From positions 6,138,001 to 6,202,000 of the forward strand of contig CP108997.1 in the NCBI GenBank assembly GCA_036226585.1: a DNA stretch of 64,000 bases, given 5' to 3'. A model generated the notes under the pieces. That model was not told where the DNA came from. It worked only from the letters and a program-made list of their open reading frames with translations, and searched no databases. A program made the translations under genes and the position numbers. The DNA is from Streptomyces sp. NBC_00708 (GTDB taxonomy: Bacteria; Actinomycetota; Actinomycetes; Streptomycetales; Streptomycetaceae). This document shows positions 1 through 10,267 of this stretch, in pieces (the stretch's first letter is position 1; each line of letters starts with the position of its first letter).

Positions 1-283
1 CGGTGTCGACTCCGCCGGCGATGAGGCGGGTGAGATTCGGGTGACGCGGGGAAAGGCGCCGCATGATGTCCACCTCGCGGCGGAACCGCTCGACCAGGTG
101 TCCGTCCTGAGTGGCCCCGATCGCCAGACCCGTCCGGCTGCGCAGGATCGTTTTCAGGGCGACCTCGCGGTCTGCCACGTTCTCCGCTGCTTGCAGATCG
201 AGGGCTCGGTGGACCTGCCCCATGTTCCCGCGGCCGACGGCCCCTGTGATCCGGAACCGCCCGGCCACCGTCTGCAGGTCCAC
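1..283 (-). CDS. Ser/Thr protein kinase, N-terminal part (runs off left edge)
   Basis: Hanks-type kinase domain at the very N-terminus, read by hand on the minus strand; 94 residues are visible. The glycine-rich loop is GRGNMGQVHRALD (about residues 17-29), the ATP-binding lysine lies in VALKTI (K44) and the helix-C glutamate in RFRREVDIM (E70). The start is the GTG at 283, five bases after a GGGAG; a second GTG two codons upstream (289) is too close to that site. The HRD and DFG motifs and any C-terminal sensor lie outside the window. It is divergent from the DNA methylase gene at 618. Kinase fold is certain as far as it goes; the substrate is unknown. Confidence 0.8.
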   Translation of the reverse strand, partial: MDLQTVAGRFRITGAVGRGNMGQVHRALDLQAAENVADREVALKTILRSRTGLAIGATQDGHLVERFRREVDIMRRLSPRHPNLTRLIAGGVDT

Positions 284-617
284 TGGCACTCCCTAGCGTC
301 ATCCGACAGATGGAGGGGTGATGCGCGCGGTGCGAGCCCCCGGCAGGCAACAGTACACCCCCTGCGACTTCACATGACCAGTATGGAGCTGTTGACGTAG
401 TTAACGTATTTGCGTGCCATACCCCGATGTGCGTGGCGTCGTTGAATGAGCCACCTGGGTGGTAGGCGTCCGAGGCCCGTGGAGTTGTCGAAGCGCTGCA
501 CGGGGAGCGGCCCTTCGCCTCCAAGGCTGTGATTCTGCGGGATCGAGATGTGTGTGAGTTGTGTCAACGTGCCCGCGCTTCTCGGTTCAGGGTGAGCCGC
601 CGTGTACGGTGACGCTC
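284..617. other. Divergent intergenic region, no gene seen
   Basis: 334 bases between the kinase and methylase start codons. It is AT-richer than its surroundings around 390-415, where TTGACG and GTTAAC-type words occur and ACGTA is repeated. Promoters for both genes should be here, but I could not fix a convincing -10/-35 pair. The short minus-strand ORF at 370-567 has no ribosome-binding site or protein-like composition, so I do not call it. Confidence 0.5.
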
Positions 618-2360
618 ATGCCCGACACCGTCAAACCCACCCCGAGCCGGTCCGCCGGGGCGTCGTCGGCGCTCGTCACCGGCGCCGAGATCGCGCGACT
701 GGCCGGAGTGACCCGCGCGGCCGTCTCCAACTGGCGTCGCCGCTACGAGGACTTCCCCCCGGCCGCCGGTGGCAGTGCCTCCAGCCCGCTCTTCGTCTGG
801 GACGCGGTCCGGGAATGGCTGGAGGGGCGGGACAAGAGTCAGGAGGTCTCCCTCGAGGTGCAGACGTGGCAGGCGCTGCGGGCCGCCTACGGGGACGCCA
901 CGGTCGCGGCGGTCGCGGCCGCCACGGAGTACCTCGCCGGCGACGCGGTGCGTGAGGCGGCGGACCGGCCCACGGGACCGGACGGCCCTCCGCTGCTCGA
1001 TCCGCCCGATGCTCCCCTCCGGAGCTTGCTGGACCGACTCGCCAAGGACGCGGGCCGGGCGGAGGCCGTGGACGCCCTGGTGGCCCGGCTGACCGATTCC
1101 GCCCGCCGTTCCGGCTCCGAGCTCGTCACCTCACCACGCATCGTCCGGGCCGTTGCCCACTTCGCTCCCGACCTGCGTGGCGGGCAGACGGTCTTCGATC
1201 CTGCCTGTGGCGTCGGGACGCTGTTGTTCGAGCTGCGCCCCGCCCGCGGCCTCATCCGGCTCGGCCAGGACAGCGATGAGGACTGTGTCCGTATCGCCCG
1301 CGCGCGCACCGCATTGGCCGGCCGGGAGAACATCCGCATCACACACGGCGACGCGTTGCACGCTGATCGTTTTCCCGGTCTCGCCGCTGATCTCGTGGTG
1401 TGCGACCCGCCCGTCGCCGTCACCGACTGGGGCCGCGAAGAACTCCTGCTCGACCCCCGGTGGGAGTTCGGGACTCCGTCCCGGGCGGAAGGCGAACTCG
1501 CCTGGCTTCAGCACGCCTACGCGCACACCGCTCCCGGAGGGCACCTGCTCGTCGTCATGCCGGCCTCCGTCGCCTATCGCAAGGCGGGCAGGCGCATCCG
1601 TGCCGAGCTGGTCCGGCGCGGAGTCGTCCGGCGGATCGTCGCCCTGCCGGGCGGCGTCGCCTCGTCGCACGCCCTCCCGGTACACCTCTGGCTCCTGCGC
1701 CGGCCCGATGACACGGGTGCGCGGCCGGACACCGTCACCATGGTCGACCTCACGTCGAACGATCCCGACGGCGACCTCGTGCCCGCGGAGGCCCAGACCG
1801 CGGAGATCCCCCTGATCGACCTCCTCGACGACGACGTCGACCTGACCCCCGCTACGCACATGCCCGTGGTGCGGCGCGACATGATCGCCGAGTACGGGAG
1901 GGCCCGTGCCGAACTCACCGCGGCGCTCTCCGCCCTCGAACGATCGCTCCCCGATCTGCGCGCGGGCGCCGGTGCCGACCTGTGGGACGGAGCCACCGTC
2001 AGCGTCACCGATCTGGTCCGCGCCGGCCTGGTGGACATCGAGGGGGGTGTCGTCCGGGCCACCGGTGACCGGGTCGACCCCGACTATCTGGACGGTTTCC
2101 TCGGTTCCGGGCCCAACGTTCGCCGTTCCACCTCCCAGAGCGGCACCTACCGCCCCGACCTCCGGAGTGCGCGCATCCCGCAACGCGATCCCGGCGTCCA
2201 GCGTCGCTACGGCTCCGCGTTCAGAGCACTGGGCGAGGTGGAAGCGCAGGCGGCGCACCTCCATGCGACGGTGCGCCGCCTGGCTCAAGTCGCCAGGGAG
2301 GGGCTGGGTAGCGGAGCGCTCGAGCCAGGGGAGGGGCAGCCGCCGCACGGCGACGACTGA
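618..2360 (+). CDS. HTH-fused N6-adenine DNA methylase (HsdM-like, orphan)
   Basis: 580 residues. An N-terminal helix-turn-helix (ALVTGAEIARLAGVTRAA, about residues 21-38) precedes an HsdM/N6_Mtase-type domain. SAM motif I is FDPACGVGTLLF. Motif IV reads VVCDPPVAVTDWG, with CDPP instead of the usual NPP(F/Y). A C-terminal region contains a long helix. The ATG at 618 follows GGTGA; an upstream GTG at 561 lacks a ribosome-binding site. No HsdS, HsdR or other restriction partner is next to it: downstream is convergent malate synthase. The fold suggests N6-adenine methylation or a DNA-binding relative that has lost activity. The altered motif IV and the fused HTH make a regulatory or defence-linked role possible. 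Confidence 0.75.
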   Translation: MPDTVKPTPSRSAGASSALVTGAEIARLAGVTRAAVSNWRRRYEDFPPAAGGSASSPLFVWDAVREWLEGRDKSQEVSLEVQTWQALRAAYGDATVAAVAAATEYLAGDAVREAADRPTGPDGPPLLDPPDAPLRSLLDRLAKDAGRAEAVDALVARLTDSARRSGSELVTSPRIVRAVAHFAPDLRGGQTVFDPACGVGTLLFELRPARGLIRLGQDSDEDCVRIARARTALAGRENIRITHGDALHADRFPGLAADLVVCDPPVAVTDWGREELLLDPRWEFGTPSRAEGELAWLQHAYAHTAPGGHLLVVMPASVAYRKAGRRIRAELVRRGVVRRIVALPGGVASSHALPVHLWLLRRPDDTGARPDTVTMVDLTSNDPDGDLVPAEAQTAEIPLIDLLDDDVDLTPATHMPVVRRDMIAEYGRARAELTAALSALERSLPDLRAGAGADLWDGATVSVTDLVRAGLVDIEGGVVRATGDRVDPDYLDGFLGSGPNVRRSTSQSGTYRPDLRSARIPQRDPGVQRRYGSAFRALGEVEAQAAHLHATVRRLAQVAREGLGSGALEPGEGQPPHGDD

Positions 2361-2423
2361 CGCGCGGGACGGACGCACGGCCGCGCCCCCAGGGCGCCCG
2401 GCGGCGCTCCGTGCCCCTGACGC

Positions 2424-2461
2424 GGCTCAGCCCCGGTGCCAGGAGGTACCGGGGCTGAGCC
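2424..2461. terminator. Bidirectional terminator hairpin
   Basis: Perfect 14-bp inverted repeat: GGCTCAGCCCCGGT at 2424-2437 and its complement at 2448-2461, with a 10-base loop. It lies between the convergent methylase and malate synthase genes, as expected for a shared terminator. No long T run, which is normal for Streptomyces. Confidence 0.75.
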
Positions 2462-2474
2462 ACATGAACCCGGG

Positions 2475-4094
<1,620 letters not shown>

Positions 4095-4251
4095 GAGCTG
4101 TCACTCCTTCAGCGGGCGGTGCGGACGGCGGCACGGCCGCCGGGCCACCCGATTCGGCACGGCGTGCCAGGGCTCCGGGATACGGCTGTGGCCGCCGTCT
4201 GAGGTGCAGAGGGCTTCTGATCAGTGGATAGTAGTTTCCTCATGGTGGAAG

Positions 4252-4268
4252 TTCAATGGTTTGTTGAT
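4252..4268. promoter_or_regulatory. Candidate AllR-type operator upstream of malate synthase
   Basis: The 17-mer TTCAATGGTTTGTTGAT matches the perfect palindrome TTCAACAGTTCGTTGAA in front of allantoinase (10251-10267) at 13 of 17 positions, including TTCAA, GTT and GTTGA. It lies 158 bases upstream of the aceB start, in the malate synthase promoter region. The overlap with the TTCC-N7-GGAA words at 4236-4250 may add a second half-site. Binding by the IclR-family regulator is inference. Confidence 0.45.
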
Positions 4269-4326
4269 GTCGAGATTCTTCGGGTCGACACAACCGGCCG
4301 GGTGCTGGCGCAGCGTGCCAGGGCCC

Positions 4327-4920
4327 TCACTCCAGGTGCGAGAGGTCCGCCGGGGTGTCGATGTCGTACGCCTGTGCCACGTCGGAGCACTCGACGAGCC
4401 TCAGCGCCGCGCGGTGCTCCCGCAGATACGCCCGCGCCCCCTGATCGCCCACCGCACCCGCCGCGATGTCCGCCCACAGGTCCGCCCCGAACAGCACCGG
4501 ATGGCCGCGTTCCCCCGCGTACGAGGCCGCCACCAGGCTCGTCCGGTCCCGGTACGCCGCGCACACCCGGGCCACCGCCCGCGCGTCGATGCCCGGCTGG
4601 TCGACCAGCAGCACGAGCGCCGCGTCCGCCCCCGTGTCCGCGAGCGCGCCGAGCCCCGTCCGCAGCGAGGAGCCCATGCCCTCGGTCCACTCCGGGTTGA
4701 CGCTCACCGCGCAGCCGGCCAGATCCGCCCGCGCCCGCACCTCGTCGGCCGCCGCGCCCAGCACCACGTGGACCGGGCCGCAGCCGCCCTCGCGCAGGGT
4801 GCGCACCGCGTGCTCCACGAGCGGGCGGCCACGGTGTTCCAGCAGGGCCTTCGGGCGTCCGCCGAGCCGCCGGCCGCCGCCCGCGGCGAGCAGCAGCCCG
4901 GCGATGTGTGCATGTGTCAT
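4327..4920 (-). CDS. MocA/MobA-like nucleotidyltransferase
   Basis: 197 residues, an NTP_transf_3 (MobA-like) fold. The N-terminal nucleotide-binding signature LAAGGGRRLGGRPKALL (about residues 10-26) is followed by the metal-binding LVDQPG. This family includes molybdenum cofactor cytidylyltransferase (MocA), which prepares the cofactor for xanthine-dehydrogenase-type enzymes, and other small nucleotidyltransferases. Lying between glyoxylate and allantoin genes, a role in maturing a purine-degrading molybdoenzyme is attractive, but no such enzyme is in the window. The start is ATG at 4920; it ends with a PADL motif typical of the family. Confidence 0.8.
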   Translation of the reverse strand: MTHAHIAGLLLAAGGGRRLGGRPKALLEHRGRPLVEHAVRTLREGGCGPVHVVLGAAADEVRARADLAGCAVSVNPEWTEGMGSSLRTGLGALADTGADAALVLLVDQPGIDARAVARVCAAYRDRTSLVAASYAGERGHPVLFGADLWADIAAGAVGDQGARAYLREHRAALRLVECSDVAQAYDIDTPADLSHLE

Positions 4921-5106
4921 ACCGCCCTGGATACCCCACCGCGGCCGTCAACGCGCACCGGCCCGTACCCGTACGGCGTGTGTTGCGTACGCGGAGTGGC
5001 GCCCGGCACCTTTTATGGCGTTAACTTGCCCGCACTCCCGGACACTTGACCACGGTTCGGGAACCGGCCGGAACACTGGCACAAAGGTGTGCGAGGGGGA
5101 GCTTTG

Positions 5107-5418
5107 TTGAAGAGCGTCGGGCAGGAGCGGGTGACCGGCAGCGGTGAGGACCCCAGGGTCGCGGAGCTGCGCACGGCGGTCTCCCGGCTCCGGCGGGCCC
5201 TGGCCGGCCACCCCGCGCAGTTCCCCGACCGCGCCATCGCCGAGGACGAGCTGGCGGCGCTGGACGCGATGGCGCTCAGCGGGACGCCCGAGATCCCCCG
5301 GCTGCGCCGCTCACTGCTGCTGATCGCGGGGGCGATCGGTTCGGTCAGCGCCCTGGCGTCGGCGCTGCGGGACGTGCGGGTCGCCGTCGACCTCTTCGGC
5401 GAGCCGCCGCGCCGCTGA
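5107..5418 (+). CDS. Small actinobacterial protein (DUF5955-like), probable TTG start
   Basis: 103 residues from TTG at 5107. The start is ambiguous: a strong GGGGGAG ends about 5 bases before TTG 5107 (another TTG is at 5104), while the in-frame GTG at 5089 has only AAAGG directly against it. The protein is mostly helical (TAVSRLRRALAGHP, IAEDELAALDAMALSG, PRLRRSLLLIAGAIGS) with no membrane segment or catalytic motif. It resembles small conserved Streptomyces proteins I recall as DUF5955; that name is from memory and uncertain. Function unknown. It stands alone, convergent with the response regulator at 5430. Confidence 0.7.
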   Translation: MKSVGQERVTGSGEDPRVAELRTAVSRLRRALAGHPAQFPDRAIAEDELAALDAMALSGTPEIPRLRRSLLLIAGAIGSVSALASALRDVRVAVDLFGEPPRR

Positions 5419-5429
5419 CCCCGGCGGAT

Positions 5430-6062
5430 TCAGCGGCGGATCAGCCTGCGGGCCGTCGCCGCCGCCACGGCGGCCGTACGCGAGTCGACGCCGAGCTTGG
5501 CGTAGATGTGGACCAGATGGGACTTCACGGTCGCCTGGCTCAGGAAGAGCCGCTTGCTGATCTCGGCGTTCGACAGGCCCTCGCCGACCAGTTGCAGCAC
5601 TTCCAGCTCGCGCTTGGTGAGCGCCTGGGCGGGGGTACGCATCCGGTCCATCAGCCGGTGCGCGACCGCCGGGGCCAGGGCCGAGCGCCCGGCCGCCGCC
5701 GTGCGGACCGCGGCGGCCAGCTCCTCGGGCGGCGCGTCCTTCAGCAGATAGCCCGCCGCCCCCGCCTCGACCGCGGCCAGGATGTCCGCGTCGCTGTCGT
5801 ACGTCGTCAGGATCAGCACCCGGGGCGCGTCCGGCGCCGCCGTGATCGCGGCCGTGGCCTGCGAGCCGTGCATCCCGGCGCCGAACTGGAGGTCCATCAG
5901 CACGACGTCCAGCCCGCCCGCAGCCGCACGGGCGACGGCCTCCTCGGCGGTGGCGGCCTCCGCGACCACCCGGAAGTCCGGCTCGGTGTCCAGGACGGCC
6001 CGCAGCCCCGCCCGGACCACCGGATGGTCGTCGGCGAGCAGCAGCCGCACGGGCCCGCTCAT
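5430..6062 (-). CDS. LuxR/NarL-family response regulator
   Basis: 210 residues. The N-terminal receiver domain has the acidic pocket ADDHP, the phosphoacceptor aspartate in VVLMDLQF (about D57) and the conserved lysine in YLLKDAPP. The C-terminal LuxR-type HTH runs [22 protein letters not shown] to [17 protein letters not shown]. The ATG at 6062 overlaps the stop of the upstream kinase gene by 4 nt (ATGA), so the pair is translated together. The divergent ABC exporter at 7372 is the likely target, an arrangement common in Gram-positive stress sensing. Confidence 0.95.
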   Translation of the reverse strand: MSGPVRLLLADDHPVVRAGLRAVLDTEPDFRVVAEAATAEEAVARAAAGGLDVVLMDLQFGAGMHGSQATAAITAAPDAPRVLILTTYDSDADILAAVEAGAAGYLLKDAPPEELAAAVRTAAAGRSALAPAVAHRLMDRMRTPAQALTKRELEVLQLVGEGLSNAEISKRLFLSQATVKSHLVHIYAKLGVDSRTAAVAAATARRLIRR

Positions 6063-7261
6063 GCCGCGTCCCGCCCGGTCCGGCCCACCGGGAGCGGCAG
6101 CGTCAGCGCGACGGCGGTGCCCTGGCCGGGCGCCGACTCGACGCTCAGGGTGCCGCCGAGCGAGCGGGCCCGGGAGCGCATCGCCGGCAGCCCGAATCCG
6201 CCGGACGCCGTGGAGGCGTGCGCCGAGGCGTCCTGCGCGAAGCCGCGTCCGTCGTCGACCACGTCCAGCGCCACCGAGGTGTCCATGAAGCTCAGCGTGA
6301 TCTCCGCCCGCCGGGCCCCCGCGTGCCGCACGGTGTTCGCCAGCGCCGACTGGGCGGTCCGCAGCAGCGCCACCTCGTACGGCGTCGGCAGTTCGACCGG
6401 TGTGCCGCTGACCGCGAACTGCACGGCCAGCGCCGGCGTGCTCGTACGGGCCGAGAGCCGTTCGAGTGCGGCGGTCAGGGAGCCGTTCTCCAGGTCGGGC
6501 GGGGTCAGGGCGCGGACGAAGCGGCGGGCCTCGGCGAGGTTGTCCTGTGCCGCCTCGCGCGCCCGGTGCACATGGGCGGCGGCCGGCGAGTCCTCGGGCA
6601 GAGCGCGCTCGGCGGCGCGCAGCAGGAGCTGGATGCTGGACAGGCCCTGGGCGAGGGTGTCGTGGATCTCGCGGGCCAGCCGCTCCCGCTCGGCGAGGGT
6701 GCCGGCGGTGCGCTCCGCCTCGGCCAGCTCCGCGCGGGTCGCGACCAGCTCCTCGATGAGCTCGCGGCGCCGCTCGCTCTCCCGGAACAGCGCCTCGTAG
6801 CCCAGGACCGTGGCCACGGCGACGGCCGCGCCCAGCAGCGGACCGATGAACGTGCCGGGCGTGACCGCCTGCCCGTGGAGCAGGAAGCTCGCGATGGCGG
6901 CCGCCGCCGTCGCCACCACGGCGGGCAGGCTCCAGCGGATCGGCAGCAGGTGCAACTGGAGGAAGTAGAGCGGGAAGGCCACCCACAGCGCGTCGGGCGA
7001 CAGGACCAGCAGCGCCGCCCACAGCAGACCGAGCGACGCGAGCCATGCGGCGCCCGCCCGGGTCCCCGGCTGCACGGACCCGGCCGCCGCGCCGGCCACG
7101 TACACCGCCGCCAGCACACAGGCGAGAGCGGTCACCGCGCCGGGGTGCGGGCCGCCGTCCCCGTACGCCTTGGCGGCGGCGAGGGCCAGCAGGCCGAGCA
7201 TCAGGCCGTGCAGACACAGCCGCAGCGCGGCGGCTACCGGGGGGTGAACGCGCGTTTCCAT
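6059..7261 (-). CDS. Sensor histidine kinase (HisKA_3 / NarL partner)
   Basis: 400 residues. The N-terminal half has about five hydrophobic segments (for example [32 protein letters not shown] and [16 protein letters not shown]) and no large extracellular domain, so it probably senses at or in the membrane. The dimerisation box is [17 protein letters not shown] with the phosphorylated histidine; the HATPase domain has [10 protein letters not shown] and VVDDGRGF. The chosen ATG (7261) starts just before the first membrane helix; a longer frame upstream lacks a ribosome-binding site. Downstream coupled partner: the response regulator at 5430. Confidence 0.93.
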   Translation of the reverse strand: METRVHPPVAAALRLCLHGLMLGLLALAAAKAYGDGGPHPGAVTALACVLAAVYVAGAAAGSVQPGTRAGAAWLASLGLLWAALLVLSPDALWVAFPLYFLQLHLLPIRWSLPAVVATAAAAIASFLLHGQAVTPGTFIGPLLGAAVAVATVLGYEALFRESERRRELIEELVATRAELAEAERTAGTLAERERLAREIHDTLAQGLSSIQLLLRAAERALPEDSPAAAHVHRAREAAQDNLAEARRFVRALTPPDLENGSLTAALERLSARTSTPALAVQFAVSGTPVELPTPYEVALLRTAQSALANTVRHAGARRAEITLSFMDTSVALDVVDDGRGFAQDASAHASTASGGFGLPAMRSRARSLGGTLSVESAPGQGTAVALTLPLPVGRTGRDAA

Positions 7262-7371
7262 GATGGATCCAGCGTAGGCGCGGCCCGCCCCGGGCCGGTC
7301 AATCGAAAGGTTGATGTCGGCACCAGCCCGGGGGCGATGTCTCCGGGCCCGGACGGAACGAGGCTGGAGCC

Positions 7372-8445
7372 ATGTTCGTCGCATGGAGAGATCTACGGTT
7401 CGCCAAGGGCCGGTTCGCGCTCATGGGCACGGTGGTCGTGCTGATCACGCTGCTCGTGGGCCTGCTGTCCGGCCTGACCGCCGGGCTGGCCCGGGAGAAC
7501 ACCTCGGCCGTCACGGGGCTGAACGCCGACCATCTGGCGTTCGCCGCCCCGCCGGACGGCCGCTCGGTGTCCTTCACCGACTCGTCCGTCGAGGAGTCCG
7601 CCTGGCGCGCCTGGGCGGGGCGGCCCGGTGTGGAGGCCGCGCAGCCGCTCGGCATCCGCACCCTGAACGCCACGGCCGGTACGGGGAAGCGCACCGCCGC
7701 CGTCTCGGCGTTCGGCGTCGAGCCGGGCGGCGGTCTGGCGCCCGCCCGGGTCGGCCCCGGCGAGGCGGTGCTCTCGCGCGCGGGCGCCGACGAGCTCGGC
7801 GTACGCAAGGGCGACCGGCTGCGGCTCGGCGACCGGGAGGTCACCGTGGCCGCCGTCGCGGGCGACGCCTCGTACAGCCACACCCCGGTCGTATGGACCG
7901 CCCTCGGCGACTGGCAGCGGGCCGGGCACGCGGACGGCGGCGCCACGGTGATCGCGCTGACCACCACGGGCTCCGCCGATCTGGCCGCCGGTGACCGGGC
8001 GGCGGGCACCCGCACGCTCACGCTCGACGACTCCCTGACCGCGATCGGCTCCTACCAGGCCGAGAACGGCTCGCTCCAGCTGATGCGCGGCTTCCTCTTC
8101 GCCATCTCCGCCCTGGTCATCGGCGCGTTCTTCACCGTCTGGACGATCCAGCGCAGCGGAGACGTCGCCGTCCTCAAGGCGCTCGGCGCCTCCACCCCGT
8201 ATCTGCTCAAGGACGCGCTCGGACAGGCCGTCGTGATGCTCGTTCTCGGTACGGGGCTGGGCGCCGCCCTCGCCTCCGGCATCGGTGCCCTGGTCGCCGG
8301 CGGGGCCGTGCCCTTCGTCCTGGACGCGGCGACGGTCCTCGTCCCGGCCGCCGTGATGATCGCCCTCGGCGCGGCCGGGGCCGCCCTGTCCATCCGGCGG
8401 ATCACCGCCGTCGACCCGCTCACCGCGCTCGGGAGTGCCCGATGA
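7372..8445 (+). CDS. ABC transporter permease (FtsX/MacB-like, DevC-type)
   Basis: 357 residues. One N-terminal membrane helix (FALMGTVVVLITLLVGLL) is followed by a roughly 200-residue extracytoplasmic domain and three C-terminal helices (AISALVIGAFFTVWTI, VVMLVLGTGLGAALAS, VPAAVMIALGAAGAAL). FtsX-family hallmarks include AVLKALGAST and the C-terminal ITAVDPLTALG. Its stop overlaps the start of the ATPase gene (ATGA), so the two form one transporter. The family exports or extracts substrates across the membrane. The divergent two-component system probably controls it. Confidence 0.9.
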   Translation: MFVAWRDLRFAKGRFALMGTVVVLITLLVGLLSGLTAGLARENTSAVTGLNADHLAFAAPPDGRSVSFTDSSVEESAWRAWAGRPGVEAAQPLGIRTLNATAGTGKRTAAVSAFGVEPGGGLAPARVGPGEAVLSRAGADELGVRKGDRLRLGDREVTVAAVAGDASYSHTPVVWTALGDWQRAGHADGGATVIALTTTGSADLAAGDRAAGTRTLTLDDSLTAIGSYQAENGSLQLMRGFLFAISALVIGAFFTVWTIQRSGDVAVLKALGASTPYLLKDALGQAVVMLVLGTGLGAALASGIGALVAGGAVPFVLDAATVLVPAAVMIALGAAGAALSIRRITAVDPLTALGSAR

Positions 8446-9122
8446 CCCTCACGCTCACCGATGTCACCCTCACCTACCCGGACGGCGACGGGCGCCTCAC
8501 CGCGCTGGACCGCGTCGCGCTCGACGTGCCCGCCGGCACCCTGACCGCCGTCGTCGGCCCGTCCGGCTCCGGCAAGTCCAGCCTCCTCGCGGTGGCCGCG
8601 ACGCTGGTCGCCCCGGACGCGGGGGCGGTCGTCGTCGCCGGTACGGACACCACGGGGCTCGGGCGCGCGGAGAAGGCGGCGCTGCGCCGCGAGCGGATCG
8701 GGATCGTCTTCCAGCAGCCCAACCTGCTGCCGTCCCTGACCGCCGTCGAACAGCTCCAGGTCATGACGCACCTCTCGGGCGGCCGGGCCGGGGCGGCCCG
8801 CGCGCGGGCGCTCGACCTGCTCGACGCGGTCGGCCTCGGCGGGCAGGCCGGCCGCAGGCCCCACCAGCTCTCCGGCGGCCAGCGCCAGCGGATCAACATC
8901 GCCCGTGCCCTGATGAACGACCCGGCTCTGCTGCTCGTCGACGAGCCGACCAGCGCGCTGGACCACGAGCGCGGGGCGGCCGTCCTGGACCTGCTGGTCT
9001 CGCTGACCCGGCAGCGGTCCACCGCGACGGTCCTGGTCACCCACGACCGCACGCACCTGGACCGCGTGGACCGGACGGTCACGATGCTCGACGGCCGGCT
9101 GACGGCCCCGGTGCCGGCCTGA
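8442..9122 (+). CDS. ABC transporter ATP-binding protein (LolD/MacB-like)
   Basis: 226 residues, a complete nucleotide-binding domain: Walker A GPSGSGKSSL (about residues 39-48), Q-loop VFQQPNLLPSL, signature LSGGQRQRINIARAL, Walker B LLLVDEPTSALD and H-loop LVTHD. It pairs with the FtsX-like permease just upstream (4-nt overlap). A strong hairpin at 9131-9161 follows, so the operon ends here. Confidence 0.95.
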   Translation: MTLTLTDVTLTYPDGDGRLTALDRVALDVPAGTLTAVVGPSGSGKSSLLAVAATLVAPDAGAVVVAGTDTTGLGRAEKAALRRERIGIVFQQPNLLPSLTAVEQLQVMTHLSGGRAGAARARALDLLDAVGLGGQAGRRPHQLSGGQRQRINIARALMNDPALLLVDEPTSALDHERGAAVLDLLVSLTRQRSTATVLVTHDRTHLDRVDRTVTMLDGRLTAPVPA

Positions 9123-9130
9123 CACGCGGG

Positions 9131-9161
9131 CGGGCCCGGACCTCTCGGAGGTCCGGGCCCG
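9131..9161. terminator. Bidirectional terminator hairpin
   Basis: Perfect 14-bp stem, CGGGCCCGGACCTC at 9131-9144 and its complement at 9148-9161, with the 3-base loop TCG. It lies between the convergent ABC ATPase (+) and the IclR regulator (-). Confidence 0.85.
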
Positions 9162-9173
9162 CCTCACGGTTTC

Positions 9174-9974
9174 TCAGCCCGCCGCGCCGCTGCTGGCCAG
9201 CGCGTCGGACAGCTCCTTGGCGGCCTGCTGGAGGATCGGCACGATCCGTTCGGTGGCCGCCTCGGTGACCCGGCCGGCCGGGCCGGAGATCGAGATCGCG
9301 GCGGAGGTGGGCGAGTTGGGCACCGACACCGCCAGGCACCGGACCCCTATCTCCTGCTCGTTGTCGTCGACCGCGTAGCCCACCCTGCGGACCTGGTCCA
9401 GCGCCTCCAGGAAGCCGTCCGGGGTGGTGATGGTCTTCTCGGTGGCGGCGGGCATCCCCGTACGGGCGAGCAGCGCGCGCACCTCGTCCGGCGGGGTGTG
9501 CGCCAGCAGCGCCTTGCCGACGCCGGTGGAGTGCGGCAGCACCCGGCGGCCGACCTCGGTGAACATGCGCATCGAGTGCTTGGACGGCACCTGCGCCACG
9601 TACACGATCTCGTCCCCGTCGAGCAGCGCCATATTGGCCGTCTCGCCGGTCTCCTCGACCAGCCGGGCCAGATACGGGCGCGCCCAGGTGCCGAGCAGCC
9701 GCGCGGCGGACTCGCCGAGGCGGATCAGGCGGGGGCCGAGCGCGTAACGCCGGTTGGGCTGCTGGCGTACGTAACCGCACTGGACCAGCGTGCGCATCAG
9801 GCGGTGGATCGTCGGCAGAGGCAGACCGCTGCTCGCGGAGAGCTCGCTCAGGCCGACCTCGCCCCCCGCGTCGGCCATCCGCTCCAGCAGGTCGAAGGCG
9901 CGCTCAAGGGACTGCACACCGCCGCTGGAACCGGCGGGCTTGGAGTCGGAAGTGCTGGCGTGGGACGGCGGCAC
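9174..9974 (-). CDS. allR: IclR-family transcriptional regulator, AllR-like
   Basis: 266 residues. The N-terminal winged HTH (SLERAFDLLERMAD through GLSELSASSGLPLPTIHRLMRTL) is followed by the IclR effector domain, including HSTGVGKALLA and the C-terminal ISISGPAGR signature. The start is the GTG at 9974 preceded by GAAAGGA. It is divergent from allantoinase-allantoicase, the arrangement of the Streptomyces AllR repressor of allantoin use. The regulator should act on the palindromes at 10169-10180 and/or 10251-10267 and perhaps on the similar site before malate synthase. Family is certain; the AllR role rests on context. Confidence 0.9.
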   Translation of the reverse strand: MPPSHASTSDSKPAGSSGGVQSLERAFDLLERMADAGGEVGLSELSASSGLPLPTIHRLMRTLVQCGYVRQQPNRRYALGPRLIRLGESAARLLGTWARPYLARLVEETGETANMALLDGDEIVYVAQVPSKHSMRMFTEVGRRVLPHSTGVGKALLAHTPPDEVRALLARTGMPAATEKTITTPDGFLEALDQVRRVGYAVDDNEQEIGVRCLAVSVPNSPTSAAISISGPAGRVTEAATERIVPILQQAAKELSDALASSGAAG

Positions 9975-10168
9975 GTCAACGGTCCTTTCGAAGCGGAGGA
10001 GCAAGGCAGCAGCCTACCGGGCCCTTTCCGGTCGGCCCACAGCCGGCGGGGGCCGTCATGGCCGGTCAGCGCCCGTTTGTCCGGGTGTCCGCAGGCCGGG
10101 CGGGAGCCCGTCCGCGCCGCACCTGGCCCATTCTACGTTCCGCACTCCGAAATTACCCTTCTACTTTG

Positions 10169-10180
10169 TGGAAACGTCCA
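10169..10180. promoter_or_regulatory. Short inverted repeat TGGA-N4-TCCA
   Basis: TGGAAACGTCCA resembles the TGGAAA/TTTCCA-type boxes bound by many IclR-family proteins. It sits in the middle of the divergent allR-allB control region and may be an operator or part of a promoter. Confidence 0.35.
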
Positions 10181-10250
10181 GTGGAGGTGTCGAGGGGCCC
10201 GGGGCGCGGGGAAGAGGTCTTGACGGGTCGCGCTCCCGAGTGAAGACTCC

Positions 10251-10267
10251 TTCAACAGTTCGTTGAA
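10251..10267. promoter_or_regulatory. Candidate AllR operator before allantoinase
   Basis: Perfect inverted repeat TTCAAC-AGTTC-GTTGAA ending 21 bases before the allantoinase start, so it would lie in the 5' leader or over the promoter start region, where a repressor would block expression. A 13/17 match occurs upstream of malate synthase at 4252-4268. Confidence 0.5.

Noticed and set aside
370..567. 65-codon minus-strand frame in the kinase-methylase intergenic region
   Set aside because: No ribosome-binding site, no family resemblance, and it would occupy the promoter region needed by both flanking genes.
1..2360. Pgl/BREX phage-defence system
   Set aside because: Only a partial kinase and an HsdM-like protein are present; PglY/PglZ-type genes are not in the window, so the system cannot be claimed.
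5430..7217. 595-codon frame that runs through the response regulator and antisense of the kinase frame
   Set aside because: The true response regulator starts at 6062; the upstream part of that frame is a shadow of the histidine kinase gene in another frame.
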